Assembly: GCA_015655585.1 (NCBI GenBank)
Contig: JAATEV010000115.1
Coordinates: forward strand, 29,197 to 93,196
Length of the DNA stretch: 64,000 nucleotides
Reading direction: 5' to 3'
DNA from: Terriglobales bacterium
GTDB lineage: Bacteria; Acidobacteriota; Terriglobia; Terriglobales; Acidobacteriaceae
Shown: piece after piece, positions 34,142 through 43,668 of the stretch
Layout of the letters: each line of letters begins with the position of its first letter
How positions within the stretch are numbered: the stretch's first letter is position 1
The notes under the pieces: generated by a model
Told to the model about the DNA's origin: nothing
Database searches by the model: none
The model's input: the letters and a program-made list of their open reading frames with translations, nothing else
Position numbers and translations under genes: made by a program

Positions 34142-35157
34142 GTCAGACAACCGAGCGCCTGAACTCCTCGCCCAGCGACATAGCCCGAGCCGCCCAAATC
34201 CTCCGCAGCGGAGGTACCGTAGCCTTCCCTACCGAGACCGTCTACGGCCTCGGCGCCAACGCCCTCGACGGCGAAGCCGTCGCCCGCATCTTCGCCGCCA
34301 AAGACCGCCCCCACTGGGATCCCCTCATCGTCCACGTGGCCGACCGCGCCATGCTCGACCAGGTGGCCACCGTCCCCCCGCAGGCCGAACCCCTCATCCA
34401 GACCTTCTGGCCCGGCCCCCTCACCCTCCTCCTGCCACGTAAACCGGCCATCCCCGATGCCGTAACCGCCAACCGCCCCCTCGTAGGCGTCCGCCTCCCT
34501 GCCCACCCCATCGCCCGGGCCCTCATCGAAGCCGCCGGACTCCCCATCGCCGCTCCCAGCGCCAATCGCTTCGGCCGCACCAGCCCCACCACCGCCGCCC
34601 ACGTCCTCGAAGACCTCGACGGCCGCATCGACGCTGTCCTCGACGGAGGCCCCACCAGTGTAGGCGTAGAGTCCACCGTCATAGGCCTGAATACAGGCCC
34701 CGGCCAGTCCCCCATCGTCCTCTACCGCCCCGGAGCCATCACCGCCGCCATGCTGGAGACCATCGCAGGCCCCGTAACCCTCTACCAACCCGCTCCAACC
34801 CCAACCGCTCCCGAGTCCTTACCCTCTCCCGGCGTAGGCATCCGCCACTACGCCCCCCGCGCCCGGCTCCTCCTCGTCACCAGCGAGGCCGACCTCAACG
34901 CCCAGCTCTCCCAACTATCCCCAGATCAACACCCCGCAGGCGTCCTGCTCCCCCACGGCTGGCATCTCGACCACCCAGCCCAAACCTACCCCTGGGGTGA
35001 CCTCAACGACCCTGCCACCCTCGCCCAGACCCTCTTCGCCGGACTCCGCGACCTCGACCGCCGCGGCGTAGCCACCATACTCTGCCCTCTGCCACCCACC
35101 ACCGGCCTCGGCCTCGCCATCCACGACCGCCTGAAAAAAGCTGCAAAAACAAGCTGA
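34138..35157 (+). CDS. tsaC: L-threonylcarbamoyladenylate synthase (Sua5/YwlC type)
   Basis: 339 residues, so the long Sua5 form: YrdC domain (~10-205) plus C-terminal Sua5 domain (~225-335). Marks are 'GGTVAFPTETVYGLGANA', 'KDRPHWDPLIVHV', 'FWPGPLTLLLPRK', 'VGVRLPAHPIA' and 'APSANRFGRTSPTTAAHVLEDLDGR', with 'PGVGIRHYAPRARLLLV' starting the second domain. It makes threonylcarbamoyl-AMP for tRNA t6A37. Confidence 0.95.
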   Translation: MSQTTERLNSSPSDIARAAQILRSGGTVAFPTETVYGLGANALDGEAVARIFAAKDRPHWDPLIVHVADRAMLDQVATVPPQAEPLIQTFWPGPLTLLLPRKPAIPDAVTANRPLVGVRLPAHPIARALIEAAGLPIAAPSANRFGRTSPTTAAHVLEDLDGRIDAVLDGGPTSVGVESTVIGLNTGPGQSPIVLYRPGAITAAMLETIAGPVTLYQPAPTPTAPESLPSPGVGIRHYAPRARLLLVTSEADLNAQLSQLSPDQHPAGVLLPHGWHLDHPAQTYPWGDLNDPATLAQTLFAGLRDLDRRGVATILCPLPPTTGLGLAIHDRLKKAAKTS

Positions 35158-35198
35158 ATCCACTGCCACTGAGCGCGCCGACCTCATATACTCCAGCC

Positions 35199-35807
35199 AT
35201 GCAGAACTCTGAGATCGAACTCAAATGCCCGCTCGCTGATCCAGAATCTCTTCAAAAACAGCTCCCCGCTCTCGGCTTCCACCTGGTAACGCCCAGCACC
35301 TTCGAGCGCAACACCCTCTACGACACGCCCAACCGCGACCTCCGCAGCAAGCGCCAGATCCTCCGCCTCCGCCAGTACGGCGACCTCTGCACCGTCACCC
35401 ACAAGCGCCTGCCCGACGAGCACGACTCCGCCGACACCCGCTACAAGATCCGCATCGAGACCGAGACCGTCGTCGAAGACCGCAAGGCCCTGGAAGAAAT
35501 CTTCCACCAGCTCGGCTACGACCCCGCCTTCATCTACGAGAAGCATCGCACCGAGTGGGCCCAATCCCTCCCCGACGGAGGAACCGCCCACCTGGTCATC
35601 GACGAGACCCCCATCGGCACCTACGCCGAGTTGGAAGGCCCCACCGACTGGATCGACCGCACCATGACCGCCATCCACATCGATCCAGCCACCACTCTCA
35701 CCGACAGCTATGGCGCCCTCTTCCTCAACTGGAAGCAGCGCACCGGCAGCCCCGCCGAAAACCTGACCTTCGCCGAGATCACCCCCACCCCCGTCAATCT
35801 TGCGTAA
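35199..35807 (+). CDS. CYTH-domain protein (class IV adenylate cyclase/triphosphatase type)
   Basis: 202 residues. The family's N-terminal E-x-E-x-K motif is 'EIELK' at residues 6-10, followed by 'NTLYDTPNRDLRSKRQILRLRQYG' and 'VTHKRLPD', then 'RIETETVV', 'YEKHRTEW', and 'HLVIDETPIGTYAELEGP' with its acidic metal ligands. Members cleave triphosphates (thiamine-PPP, PPPi) or make cAMP. Sequence does not decide. It is 41 bp downstream of tsaC. Confidence 0.85.
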   Translation: MQNSEIELKCPLADPESLQKQLPALGFHLVTPSTFERNTLYDTPNRDLRSKRQILRLRQYGDLCTVTHKRLPDEHDSADTRYKIRIETETVVEDRKALEEIFHQLGYDPAFIYEKHRTEWAQSLPDGGTAHLVIDETPIGTYAELEGPTDWIDRTMTAIHIDPATTLTDSYGALFLNWKQRTGSPAENLTFAEITPTPVNLA

Positions 35808-35878
35808 AGTATTCTATCTATTATAGATAGGGCTGTACTTTGCTGTTGGTTATTAATTATGTAGTAAACAGAGAAAGA

Positions 35879-35910
35879 CCCCGGTTCTCTACCGGGGCCT
35901 TTTCTTTTTC
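35879..35910 (+). terminator. Rho-independent terminator after the CYTH gene
   Basis: CCCCGGT (35879-35885) and ACCGGGG (35891-35897) form a 7-bp GC-rich stem with a TCTCT loop, followed by a T-rich run (CCTTTTCTTTTTC). A second small A/T-rich hairpin, CTATCTA-TTA-TAGATAG, lies at 35814-35830 just after the stop codon. Confidence 0.85.
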
Positions 35911-36003
35911 CCTGTCTCTATTCTACGCGGTTCGAGAGGAAAGTACGCCACTCGAATCTGCTGGATTGGTGCGGGTTTTGATGAATCCGAGGCTTGACAG
36001 GAG

Positions 36004-37065
36004 TTAGAAGATCTGGAAGTTGACCTCGATATTCAGCTCCACCAGTACAGGCTTCCCGTCCTTCATCGCGGGCCTGAACCGATACTGCTGCACCGCTTCC
36101 ACGGCCTTCTCATCCAGTCCCATGCCGACGCCGCGAATAACCCGCACATGGCTCGGCTTTCCGTCGGTTCCAACCCATAGGCCAATCAGGACATTGCCCT
36201 GAAACTTCGCCTTGCGGGCCTCTTCCGAGAACTCCGGATCGACCGAGGTGAGCACCGACGGGGCCGAAACTCCGCCGCCAACCCTCATCGGCCCGCCGCC
36301 CGTATTGCTCCCCGAACCCGGTCCAATACCCGAGCCATTGCCCGAGCCCATACCAGTGCCATTACCATTGCCCATCGACGGCGGCCCTACCACCGGCGAG
36401 TTCGCCAGGCCAAGCTGAGGCAGACTGCTGGCCATCTTGACGTCCTTCTGCACCTCGACCGTCGGCTCAATGTGAATCTTTGGGTCCTGCATCGGCGGGG
36501 CCTTCGGCGGAACGATCTGCTCCTGAGCGAACTTAGGAGGCGTTCCCTTCGTCACCGGCGTCGGCCCACGCTGCCCACCGCCACCGCCCATCGACACCGC
36601 TTTCGGCGGAGCCGGTGGAGGAGGAGCGGTCAGCTCCGTAATCGTCACCTGCTTGGTTGTAGGCGCAAACTGCACATGCTTCTTCAGCAACCACCCCACC
36701 AGCAGAAACAACAGCGCATAAATCACAATCGCAGAGCCCGTCGCCGCGGGGTTCTGCTTCACCTTCATCCGGTCGACAACGGCGATCGGCTTCGACTCCA
36801 GCACCAGCGGCGGCAGCTTCTCAGGAAAGAAAGCGTCCCGCAGATTGCTCCACAGCGATGCAAATACACCCTCTTCTTTGATAATCAGGTCGTTGTCCGC
36901 CGGCTTCGACTGAAGCTGAAGCGGCGCTTCTTTCGACTTACTGAACGCATCCTTCAGGTTTGCGATCAGCGAAACCCACATCGATCCATCTGTCTCTTCA
37001 TTCAGATGCGGGGCCTCTGCCGGACGCAGATCGGGTCCCTTCTTGCCTGGTTCTAAATCAGCCAT
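36004..37065 (-). CDS. Energy transducer TonB-family protein
   Basis: 353 residues. A ~100-residue cytoplasmic N-terminal part comes before the single membrane helix ('SAIVIYALLFLLVGWLL', about 110-127), longer than in E. coli TonB. A Pro/Gly-rich periplasmic linker follows ('TAPPPPAPPKAVSMGGGGG', 'GNGNGTGMGSGNGSG'). The C-terminal TonB domain is 'DPEFSEEARKAKFQGNVLIG...VIRGVGMGLDEKAVEAVQQYRFRPA'. It transmits proton-motive energy to outer-membrane receptors such as those at 26.6, 48.9 and 54.2 kb. No exbBD genes are adjacent. Confidence 0.92.
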   Translation of the reverse strand: MADLEPGKKGPDLRPAEAPHLNEETDGSMWVSLIANLKDAFSKSKEAPLQLQSKPADNDLIIKEEGVFASLWSNLRDAFFPEKLPPLVLESKPIAVVDRMKVKQNPAATGSAIVIYALLFLLVGWLLKKHVQFAPTTKQVTITELTAPPPPAPPKAVSMGGGGGQRGPTPVTKGTPPKFAQEQIVPPKAPPMQDPKIHIEPTVEVQKDVKMASSLPQLGLANSPVVGPPSMGNGNGTGMGSGNGSGIGPGSGSNTGGGPMRVGGGVSAPSVLTSVDPEFSEEARKAKFQGNVLIGLWVGTDGKPSHVRVIRGVGMGLDEKAVEAVQQYRFRPAMKDGKPVLVELNIEVNFQIF

Positions 37066-37368
37066 AGAATGCTTTGCCTCAACGACGGTCAGCCGCAGCC
37101 CCGCCTACCCCATTTCAAAAGATCGTACCCTACTTCTTTGTCTCTGTTTTAGATGATATGGTCCGGTCTTGCGCCGGGTTTATTTCCTGCTGCGGCATCC
37201 CGTTCAAGCTTCAGGACATTCTACAAACATTTCCATATTGTTTCTTTCGTATTGGACGCATTTCGTTCTGCAAATGTCTCAACCTGGCCCTTCTTTCTTC
37301 TGCTCCCCGGATACAATAGAGATTTGGCGCGAACCGCACCGCTGCAATCAGGAACCGAAGAGGAAAGA
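37066..37368 (+). promoter_or_regulatory. Divergent intergenic region tonB/ileS with -10-like TACAAT
   Basis: No gene is seen. TACAAT at 37312-37317 is a plausible -10 about 52 bp before the ileS start; no good -35 is visible. I see no T-box leader features. Confidence 0.3.
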
Positions 37369-40329
37369 ATGCCGGAAGCACCCCAGTCAAACCCCGAAAA
37401 AGCGTTGAAATCCACCCTGAATCTCCCGCAGACCGCCTTCCCCATGAAGGCCAATTTGCAGCTCAACGAGCCCGCCCGCCTCGAATCCTGGCAGAAGCAG
37501 GACCTCTATGCGCAGATTCGCGCCGCTCGCGCCGGGGCAGAAAAATATATTCTTCACGATGGGCCTCCCTACGCCAACGGAGCGATCCACCTCGGTCACG
37601 CCCTGAACAAGTGCATCAAGGACTTCGTCGTCAAGACAAAGACCATGGCTGGATTCGACGCCCCCTACGTGCCCGGCTGGGACTGCCACGGTCTTCCCAT
37701 CGAAATCAAGGTCGATGAACAGCTTGGCCGCAAAAAGCTTGAGATGGACCCCATCGCCGTGCGCCGCGCCTGCCGCGAATACGCGCAGAAATACGTCGAA
37801 CTCCAGCGCTCCCAGTTCGAGCGCATCGGCGTCTTCGGCCGCTGGAACGATCCGTACCTCACCATGAGCTTCGGCTATGAGGCCTCCATCGTCGAGACCT
37901 TCTACGACTTCTTCGAGAAGGGTTTCATCTACAAGGGCCTCAAGCCCGTCTACTGGTGCTTCCATGACCGCACCGCGCTCGCCGAGGCCGAGGTCGAGTA
38001 CGACCAGCACACCTCGCCCAGCGTCTACATCCGCTACGCGCTCACCAGCGACGCCAACGCTATCCACGCCGGTCTTGCCGAGAACGCGCCCGTCTACACC
38101 ATCATCTGGACGACCACTCCCTGGACCATCCCGGCCTCGCAGGCCGTTGCGTTCAATCCTCACCTCGAATACGTCGCCATCAAGACCTCTACCGGCACCT
38201 ACATCGTCGCCGAGGCGCTGCTCTCTACCGTCATCGTCCGCTGCAATCTTATGAGCGCGAAGAACCCCGTCGAGCCTGCCACGCAAAACGATATCGTCGC
38301 CGCCTTCCCCGGCACGAAGCTCGAGCACGTGACCTTCCAGCATCCCTTCCTCGACCGCAGCATCCTCGGCGTCACTGCCGACTACGTCACCGCCGAGCAA
38401 GGCACCGGCGCGGTCCACACCTCGCCCGCTCACGGTGTAGACGACTTCGCCACCGGCCAGCGCTACAAGCTCCCCGAGCTCCAGTACATTGACAACGCCG
38501 GACGCCAGCGCAACACCGCAGACGCATCCTCGAACTTCACCACGCAGCCCTACGAAGACCTCACCGTCTTCAAATCCAATCCCGTCATCACCGAGATCCT
38601 TCGCGAAAAGGGCGCGCTCCTCTCCGCCTCTCACTTCGAGCACTCCTATCCGCACTGCTGGCGCTGCCACAACCCCGTCATCGTCCGCGCCACGGAGCAG
38701 TGGTTCATCAACATGGAGACTCCGATGAGCACCGCGGAAGGCTCTGAGACCTCCTTCCGCCAACGCGCCCTTGACGAGATCAAGCAGGTCAAGTGGGACC
38801 CCTCATGGGGAGAAGAGCGCATCTCCAACATGATCGCTACCCGTCCCGACTGGTGCATCTCGCGCCAACGCATCTGGGGCGTGCCGATCGCCGTCTTCCT
38901 CTGTGAGAAGTGCGGCCACCCTCTCAACGACAAAGCCGTCAACAAGAGCATCGTCGAGCTCTTCAAAAAAGAAGGCGCCGACGCCTGGTACAAGTACGAA
39001 GCCGCCGAGCTTCTTGCCGCTGGAACCACCTGCCCAGGCTGCAATCACAACGAGTTCCGCAAGGAGATGGACATCCTCGACGTCTGGTTCGAGTCCGGCT
39101 CAAGCTGGCACGCCGTTCTCGATCTCGAACCCGAACTCCACTCCCCCGCCGACCTCTACACCGAAGGCGGCGACCAGCATCGCGGCTGGTTCCACTCTTC
39201 TCTGCTTACCTCCGTCGCCGTTCGCAACCATGCGCCCTACAAGATGGTCGCCACCTCCGGCTGGACGCTCGACGAACAGGGCCGCGCCTTCTCGAAGTCG
39301 CTCGGCAATGGGGTTGATCCTGTAGACATCGCCAAGCGGCTCGGCGGCGAGATCATCCGCCTCTGGGTCGCCTCCGTCGACTTCCGCGAAGACGTAGCCG
39401 CCAGCGAAAACCTGATGCAGCGCGTCAGCGACAACTATCGCAAGCTGCGCAACACGCTTCGCTTCCTCCTCGGCAATCTGCACGACTTCAACCCAGCCAC
39501 GGATGCCGTCAAGGAGTTCAAAGACCTTGAGCCGCTCGACCAGTACATCCTCGCCCAACTGGCCGAACTCAATCACAAGATCCGCCGCGCTTACGACGAG
39601 TTCGAGTTCCACCGTGCCTACCACGCCATCAACGAATTCACGAACACCGATCTCAGCGCGCTCTATCTCGACGTCCTCAAGGACCGTCTCTACACCTTCG
39701 CTCCCAATCACCCGGCTCGCCGCAGTGCGCAGACCGCTCTCTGGCATATCGCCGAGACCCTCACCCGGCTCATCGCTCCGATCCTCAGCTTCACCGCGGA
39801 CGAAGCATGGCCTATGCTCCCCCAGGTCGAAGGCCGCGAGTCCAGCGTTCACCTCGCGCTCTTCCCCGACCTCCACGACTTCATCCCAGCCAACACTCGT
39901 CATCTGGAAGAGGACTGGAGCCAGCTCCTCGCCCTTCGCGATGAAGTCCTGAAGGTTCTCGAAGAGGCTCGCTCCACCAAGGCCGTCAGCAACCGTCCCT
40001 CCGAGGTTCAGGTCGTCGTTGGCTCGCTCCACTCCATCGCCGAGCAGCCGAATCCAATCTTCGAGCGCTACGCCCATGTTCTCCCGGAGCTTCTCGGCGT
40101 AGCCCAGGTCGAGATCTCCCATGCCATCGTCACAGAAGGACAGGTCGTCAAGGGGGCCTTCTACGCCCAGGCCAAACCGGCCGCAGGATCGAAGTGCGAG
40201 CGCTGCTGGCGCTTCACCGCCGACGTAGGTGACGACACGGGCTACCCCACCGTCTGCCTCCGCTGCGCCGACGCCCTCTCCGCCATCAACTTCCCTCCTT
40301 ACAATGCACCGCAGGAGGCACAGGCCTGA
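37369..40329 (+). CDS. ileS: Isoleucyl-tRNA synthetase
   Basis: 986 residues from ATG 37369 (AGAGGA upstream); an open frame extends further 5' but shows no synthetase homology. The class I HIGH motif is 'HLGH' (74-77) in 'PYANGAIHLGHALNK', the KMSKS-equivalent is 'AFSKSLGNGVDP', editing-domain motifs include 'TTTPWTIPASQAVAFNP', and the C-terminal zinc finger is 'CERCWRF...CLRC'. KMSKS is altered to AFSKS. It charges tRNA-Ile. lspA follows 2 bp downstream, a common bacterial pairing. Confidence 0.97.
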   Translation: MPEAPQSNPEKALKSTLNLPQTAFPMKANLQLNEPARLESWQKQDLYAQIRAARAGAEKYILHDGPPYANGAIHLGHALNKCIKDFVVKTKTMAGFDAPYVPGWDCHGLPIEIKVDEQLGRKKLEMDPIAVRRACREYAQKYVELQRSQFERIGVFGRWNDPYLTMSFGYEASIVETFYDFFEKGFIYKGLKPVYWCFHDRTALAEAEVEYDQHTSPSVYIRYALTSDANAIHAGLAENAPVYTIIWTTTPWTIPASQAVAFNPHLEYVAIKTSTGTYIVAEALLSTVIVRCNLMSAKNPVEPATQNDIVAAFPGTKLEHVTFQHPFLDRSILGVTADYVTAEQGTGAVHTSPAHGVDDFATGQRYKLPELQYIDNAGRQRNTADASSNFTTQPYEDLTVFKSNPVITEILREKGALLSASHFEHSYPHCWRCHNPVIVRATEQWFINMETPMSTAEGSETSFRQRALDEIKQVKWDPSWGEERISNMIATRPDWCISRQRIWGVPIAVFLCEKCGHPLNDKAVNKSIVELFKKEGADAWYKYEAAELLAAGTTCPGCNHNEFRKEMDILDVWFESGSSWHAVLDLEPELHSPADLYTEGGDQHRGWFHSSLLTSVAVRNHAPYKMVATSGWTLDEQGRAFSKSLGNGVDPVDIAKRLGGEIIRLWVASVDFREDVAASENLMQRVSDNYRKLRNTLRFLLGNLHDFNPATDAVKEFKDLEPLDQYILAQLAELNHKIRRAYDEFEFHRAYHAINEFTNTDLSALYLDVLKDRLYTFAPNHPARRSAQTALWHIAETLTRLIAPILSFTADEAWPMLPQVEGRESSVHLALFPDLHDFIPANTRHLEEDWSQLLALRDEVLKVLEEARSTKAVSNRPSEVQVVVGSLHSIAEQPNPIFERYAHVLPELLGVAQVEISHAIVTEGQVVKGAFYAQAKPAAGSKCERCWRFTADVGDDTGYPTVCLRCADALSAINFPPYNAPQEAQA

Positions 40330-40331
40330 TC

Positions 40332-40835
40332 ATGCAGTCAGAACAGACCCAGCACAATCAGTTCGGAGTCGTGCTCGCCATCTCCGCCATCGTCGTCGCA
40401 CTCGACCGCATCACCAAGCATCTGGTCGCGCACGAGCTTCCGAACGGACAGGCCCACACAGTTATCCCCGGCATCTTCCGCATCACCGACGTTCACAACA
40501 CCGGCGCGGCCTTCAGCATGTTCGCCGAAAGCACCTCGCCCGCGACCATTCGCAACATCCTGATCGGCTTCTCGGTCTTCGCCGTCATCGTCCTTCTGGT
40601 CATGCTCTGGCGCGCAGGCAGAGCCCTCACCCTGACATCAACGGCTCTGGCACTCATTCTCGGCGGAGCCATCGGCAATCTCTACGACCGCGTCCGCTAC
40701 CACTACGTCATTGATTTTCTTGAAGTCCACATCGTGAACTACCACTGGCCCGATTTCAATCTCGCCGACTCCTGCATCTGCATCGGAGCCTGCCTGTTGA
40801 TGATCGAGATCTTCCGGCCGCAGGCAGACCGCTAG
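40332..40835 (+). CDS. lspA: Lipoprotein signal peptidase II
   Basis: 167 residues with four membrane helices. The two catalytic Asp are in 'YDRVRYHYVIDFLEV' and 'FNLADSCICIG'; 'DVHNTGAAFSMF' is the conserved early loop. It cleaves prolipoproteins in the inner membrane. Two bases separate it from ileS. Confidence 0.95.
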   Translation: MQSEQTQHNQFGVVLAISAIVVALDRITKHLVAHELPNGQAHTVIPGIFRITDVHNTGAAFSMFAESTSPATIRNILIGFSVFAVIVLLVMLWRAGRALTLTSTALALILGGAIGNLYDRVRYHYVIDFLEVHIVNYHWPDFNLADSCICIGACLLMIEIFRPQADR

Positions 40836-40852
40836 CCTCAGGCAGCGGTCTG

Positions 40853-42097
40853 TTACTTCCCGGCGTAGGGTGTCTTCAAATAGCGTAGCGCGGTATCCGT
40901 CTGCGACTGGTCGCCTCCGCCCTGGCTCGCCAGCTTGTACTGCCTGATGGCCTCTTCGCGGTTATGGAGAAGGTCGAACATTTCGCCTGCGTTGAGCTGG
41001 GCGCGGCGGCGAATCCATTCGCTGCAAGTAGGTTGAGCAGCAACCTGGAGATAATTCTGTGCAGCTTCGGCAATCTGGTTCTGACCGCGCTGCGTATCGG
41101 CGAGACCGAAGTAAGCCATGTGAAGCCGAGGCTCGATGAAGTAGCCGGGCTTCTGGGCGTCAGCAAGAATAGCGCGATAGGAAGCAATGGCTCCAGGGCC
41201 GTTGCCGGAGTCCTTGGTAAGATTGGCGACCTCAAGCCGGAAGAGATAGTCGCGGGGATACTGGTCGGCGAGTCCCTTCTGCACAACGATCGCCTCGGGA
41301 TAACGAGCATCGTGGCGAAGGAATAGCGAGAGCGCAGTACGGGACTCGATAGGAGTGACGATTCCGTGCGCCGCAGACTCACGGAGAAGGTCGAGCCCCT
41401 TCTCCTTGTTCCCTCCAACTCCGGCGATACCTACAAGAATGCGGACGAACCGAGGGAGGCTGGCAACAGCGAACTGCTGAATGCCGATAGCCATCTTGGC
41501 ATCGACATAGCCGGGATCGGCCTTGAGTGCCTGCTCGCTATCGTTGCGAGAGGCGAGTCCCTGACGAGCAGCAGAGACGTAACTGTGATCGACCAGGGTA
41601 ATGAACGAGGCGTGCATTCCTCGTGCGTATCCGCGGGCGAAGTAGGCATTGGCATCGTTGGGGTTGGACTTGATCTGCTGATCGGCAAGCGCAATGGCTG
41701 CATTGGTCAGGGACTCGATGCGGTCGCGAACGGGCTGGGGAACAGGGACAGAGCGCTTTGATGTAAGGAAGGAGTCGTGGGCGTAGTAAGTGGTATCGAG
41801 AAGATCCTGCCGATAGAGCTCACGAAAGATGAGCGTCATGAGGATATAACCCGTGGCAATGGCGGACTGGGGATTCGCCTTCTGGATGGCCTCGAAACGG
41901 GTGAGGGCGCCGTCGTAGTCCAGATTGTAGAAATGCTCGTGGGCCTCGCGTACAGCCGGGGTCAGATTGATGGGATCGGTATGGGCCTTGGAGTTATCCC
42001 CCTGGGCGAAAGCGACGGATTGGACAACGAGAAGCACGATCAGCGCCGAAGTGACTTTGGCAACGTAATTTACGGGTATTTTCGGGAACTTCAGGGT
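40853..42097 (-). CDS. Exported TPR-repeat protein
   Basis: About 414 residues if started at ATG 42097, which gives a signal peptide ('VTSALIVLLVVQSVAFAQ'); a start at ATG 42187 adds 30 residues, and neither has a strong ribosome-binding site. Helical repeats of TPR type run along the protein: 'EHFYNLDYDGALTRFEAIQKANP', 'DANAYFARGYARGMHASF' and 'RRAQLNAGEMFDLLHNREEAIRQY'. Probably periplasmic; specific role unknown. Confidence 0.75.
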   Translation of the reverse strand, partial: TLKFPKIPVNYVAKVTSALIVLLVVQSVAFAQGDNSKAHTDPINLTPAVREAHEHFYNLDYDGALTRFEAIQKANPQSAIATGYILMTLIFRELYRQDLLDTTYYAHDSFLTSKRSVPVPQPVRDRIESLTNAAIALADQQIKSNPNDANAYFARGYARGMHASFITLVDHSYVSAARQGLASRNDSEQALKADPGYVDAKMAIGIQQFAVASLPRFVRILVGIAGVGGNKEKGLDLLRESAAHGIVTPIESRTALSLFLRHDARYPEAIVVQKGLADQYPRDYLFRLEVANLTKDSGNGPGAIASYRAILADAQKPGYFIEPRLHMAYFGLADTQRGQNQIAEAAQNYLQVAAQPTCSEWIRRRAQLNAGEMFDLLHNREEAIRQYKLASQGGGDQSQTDTALRYLKTPYAGK

Positions 42098-42265
42098 CAT
42101 CGTATCGGCTGTCCGTTTCTGGATCGGGAGGTATAGTCCGGCTCTGCTGCCAGCTTTAAATGTATTCGTTCTTGATTGGACGCGCATCCCGGTTAGGGGT
42201 ACGCTTGGACACCGGCATTTCTAAGCCGGGATGAATGAATCTTTGCTGACATTGGACGGACTTGT

Positions 42266-42724
42266 ATGACCAGGTTTGAGTTACTCCACCTGTTGGTGGG
42301 GCAGGCCCGGAACAACGGGTTTGAATTTCGACGATGGTACGTGGGGAAGCTTGGCCTGCCGTGGCCGGGATCGCGTCAGGCACTGGAAAAACTCTCGGAA
42401 GAACGGCGGTACTACGCGCTGCTCTTCTCGCACGAGTTCGCTTCGAACTTCTGGAAGGCGGGCGAGATCATGACCTTTCAGGTGCCGACGCAGAGCTTCA
42501 TGCGGAGGATGAAAGATGGATCGATCCGCACTATTCAGCGCAAGGGATACACGCGCAGAAGTACGCGGGAAGATGTCTGGCTCTACCACTTGAAAGAGCT
42601 GGCCACAGTGGAGGAGCCTTTGCGATACATGCGGCGGTATCTGCGGGTGGAGGAGGATCTGGACGAAGACGCCGAGACGCCGGTTGCGGTGGGAGAAGCA
42701 GATCCCTACGACAGCGAAGACTAG
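42266..42724 (+). CDS. Unrecognised 152-aa protein
   Basis: I do not recognise a family. It is soluble, basic in the middle ('RRMKDGSIRTIQRKGYTRRST') and acidic at the end ('VEEDLDEDAE', 'GEADPYDSED'), with helices such as 'MTRFELLHLLVGQARNNGFEFRRWY' and 'YYALLFSHEFASNFW'. It has natural composition and sits between two divergent or convergent TPR genes. The start at 42266 lacks a strong Shine-Dalgarno. Confidence 0.6.
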   Translation: MTRFELLHLLVGQARNNGFEFRRWYVGKLGLPWPGSRQALEKLSEERRYYALLFSHEFASNFWKAGEIMTFQVPTQSFMRRMKDGSIRTIQRKGYTRRSTREDVWLYHLKELATVEEPLRYMRRYLRVEEDLDEDAETPVAVGEADPYDSED

Positions 42725-42735
42725 GCCGGCCCAGC

Positions 42736-43548
42736 CTATTTCAATGCGTCAAGAGCTCGCAGGGCTTCTTTCTTCTTCTCCCCGTCCGGGTCAAGCTTCA
42801 GGTAGGTCTTATACTCAGCAATCGCTTCGTCTTTCTTCTTCATCTTCTGGGCTACCTGCGCAAGAGTAAAGTGAGCCAGCGAATAATCAGGCTGCGTTTT
42901 GATGGCATCCTGAGCGCGAAGATAGGCCCCGGCAAAGTTTTCATCGCGCAGGTAGAACATCGCTACGTTGATGTCCTCATCGACGCGCTCGTCCTCGGTC
43001 TGGACGTGCGTGGCTTTGGGAAGCGGATGACGGTGAACGGAGGTGCCTTCCGAGCCGGGAGCAAGATCGGGAGTTCCGTCTTCATCTGGATTGCCGGAAC
43101 TGGAACTGCTGCTCGACGAACTGCTGGAGCTGCTGGAATCGGCGCCGGGAAGCGGCGGCGCAGGAGTGGTGGGAAACGGATGTTGCGTAACCGCATCCGA
43201 GGGGGTCGTCCTGGCTCCCGAATTGGCCCCCGGGGCGTCGGGCGCGGCAGACTTCTCTGCTCCACCTGGAAATGGATGCTCGGAGGCTGCATCGGCAGGG
43301 GTAGTCCTGGAACCGGGAGCGTCCGGCTGATTTGCGTTCGCTGGCTTCTCCTGCTCTCCGGGAAAGGGGAATTGCTCGGCTGTAGTGGGCTGCCTGGCAG
43401 GCGTGCACGGCTTGGATTGGGGCTGAGAGGCTTGCTGCCCCTGTGCCGGACAAGGCGGATTCGGAGGCGTCTGCGACGTCTGGGCGAAGCCCGTACCGGA
43501 GAACGCGGCGACGGCGAGCAGAAGGCGAAATGTGAGTCGGGCGGCCAT
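42736..43548 (-). CDS. Exported TPR-repeat protein with low-complexity linker
   Basis: About 270 residues from ATG 43548, which starts a signal peptide ('LTFRLLLAVAAFSGTGFAQ'); an ATG at 43587 is possible. A Pro/Gln/Ser-rich linker contains three versions of a short repeat of the type 'T.EQFPFPGEQEKPA', 'ASEHPFPGGAEKSA' and 'VTQHPFPTTPAPP', then a run of about 14 Ser. A C-terminal TPR pair follows ('NVAMFYLRDENFAGAYLRAQ', 'SLAHFTLAQVAQKMKKKDEA'). Role unknown. Confidence 0.75.
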   Translation of the reverse strand: MAARLTFRLLLAVAAFSGTGFAQTSQTPPNPPCPAQGQQASQPQSKPCTPARQPTTAEQFPFPGEQEKPANANQPDAPGSRTTPADAASEHPFPGGAEKSAAPDAPGANSGARTTPSDAVTQHPFPTTPAPPLPGADSSSSSSSSSSSSSSGNPDEDGTPDLAPGSEGTSVHRHPLPKATHVQTEDERVDEDINVAMFYLRDENFAGAYLRAQDAIKTQPDYSLAHFTLAQVAQKMKKKDEAIAEYKTYLKLDPDGEKKKEALRALDALK

Positions 43549-43668
43549 TCGGTTAACAGACTCTCTGATCTTTTGACGCTGGAACACGGCGATTTGTTAT
43601 AGTCAGCTCGGGATTGCCTGCAATTTCTTTCCCTACCCTACAGTTTATTGGATGGAACCGGTTTAGCT

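Noticed and set aside
37153..37368. N-terminal extension of ileS
   Set aside because: The extra codons show no synthetase similarity, while ATG 37369 has a Shine-Dalgarno and normal protein length.
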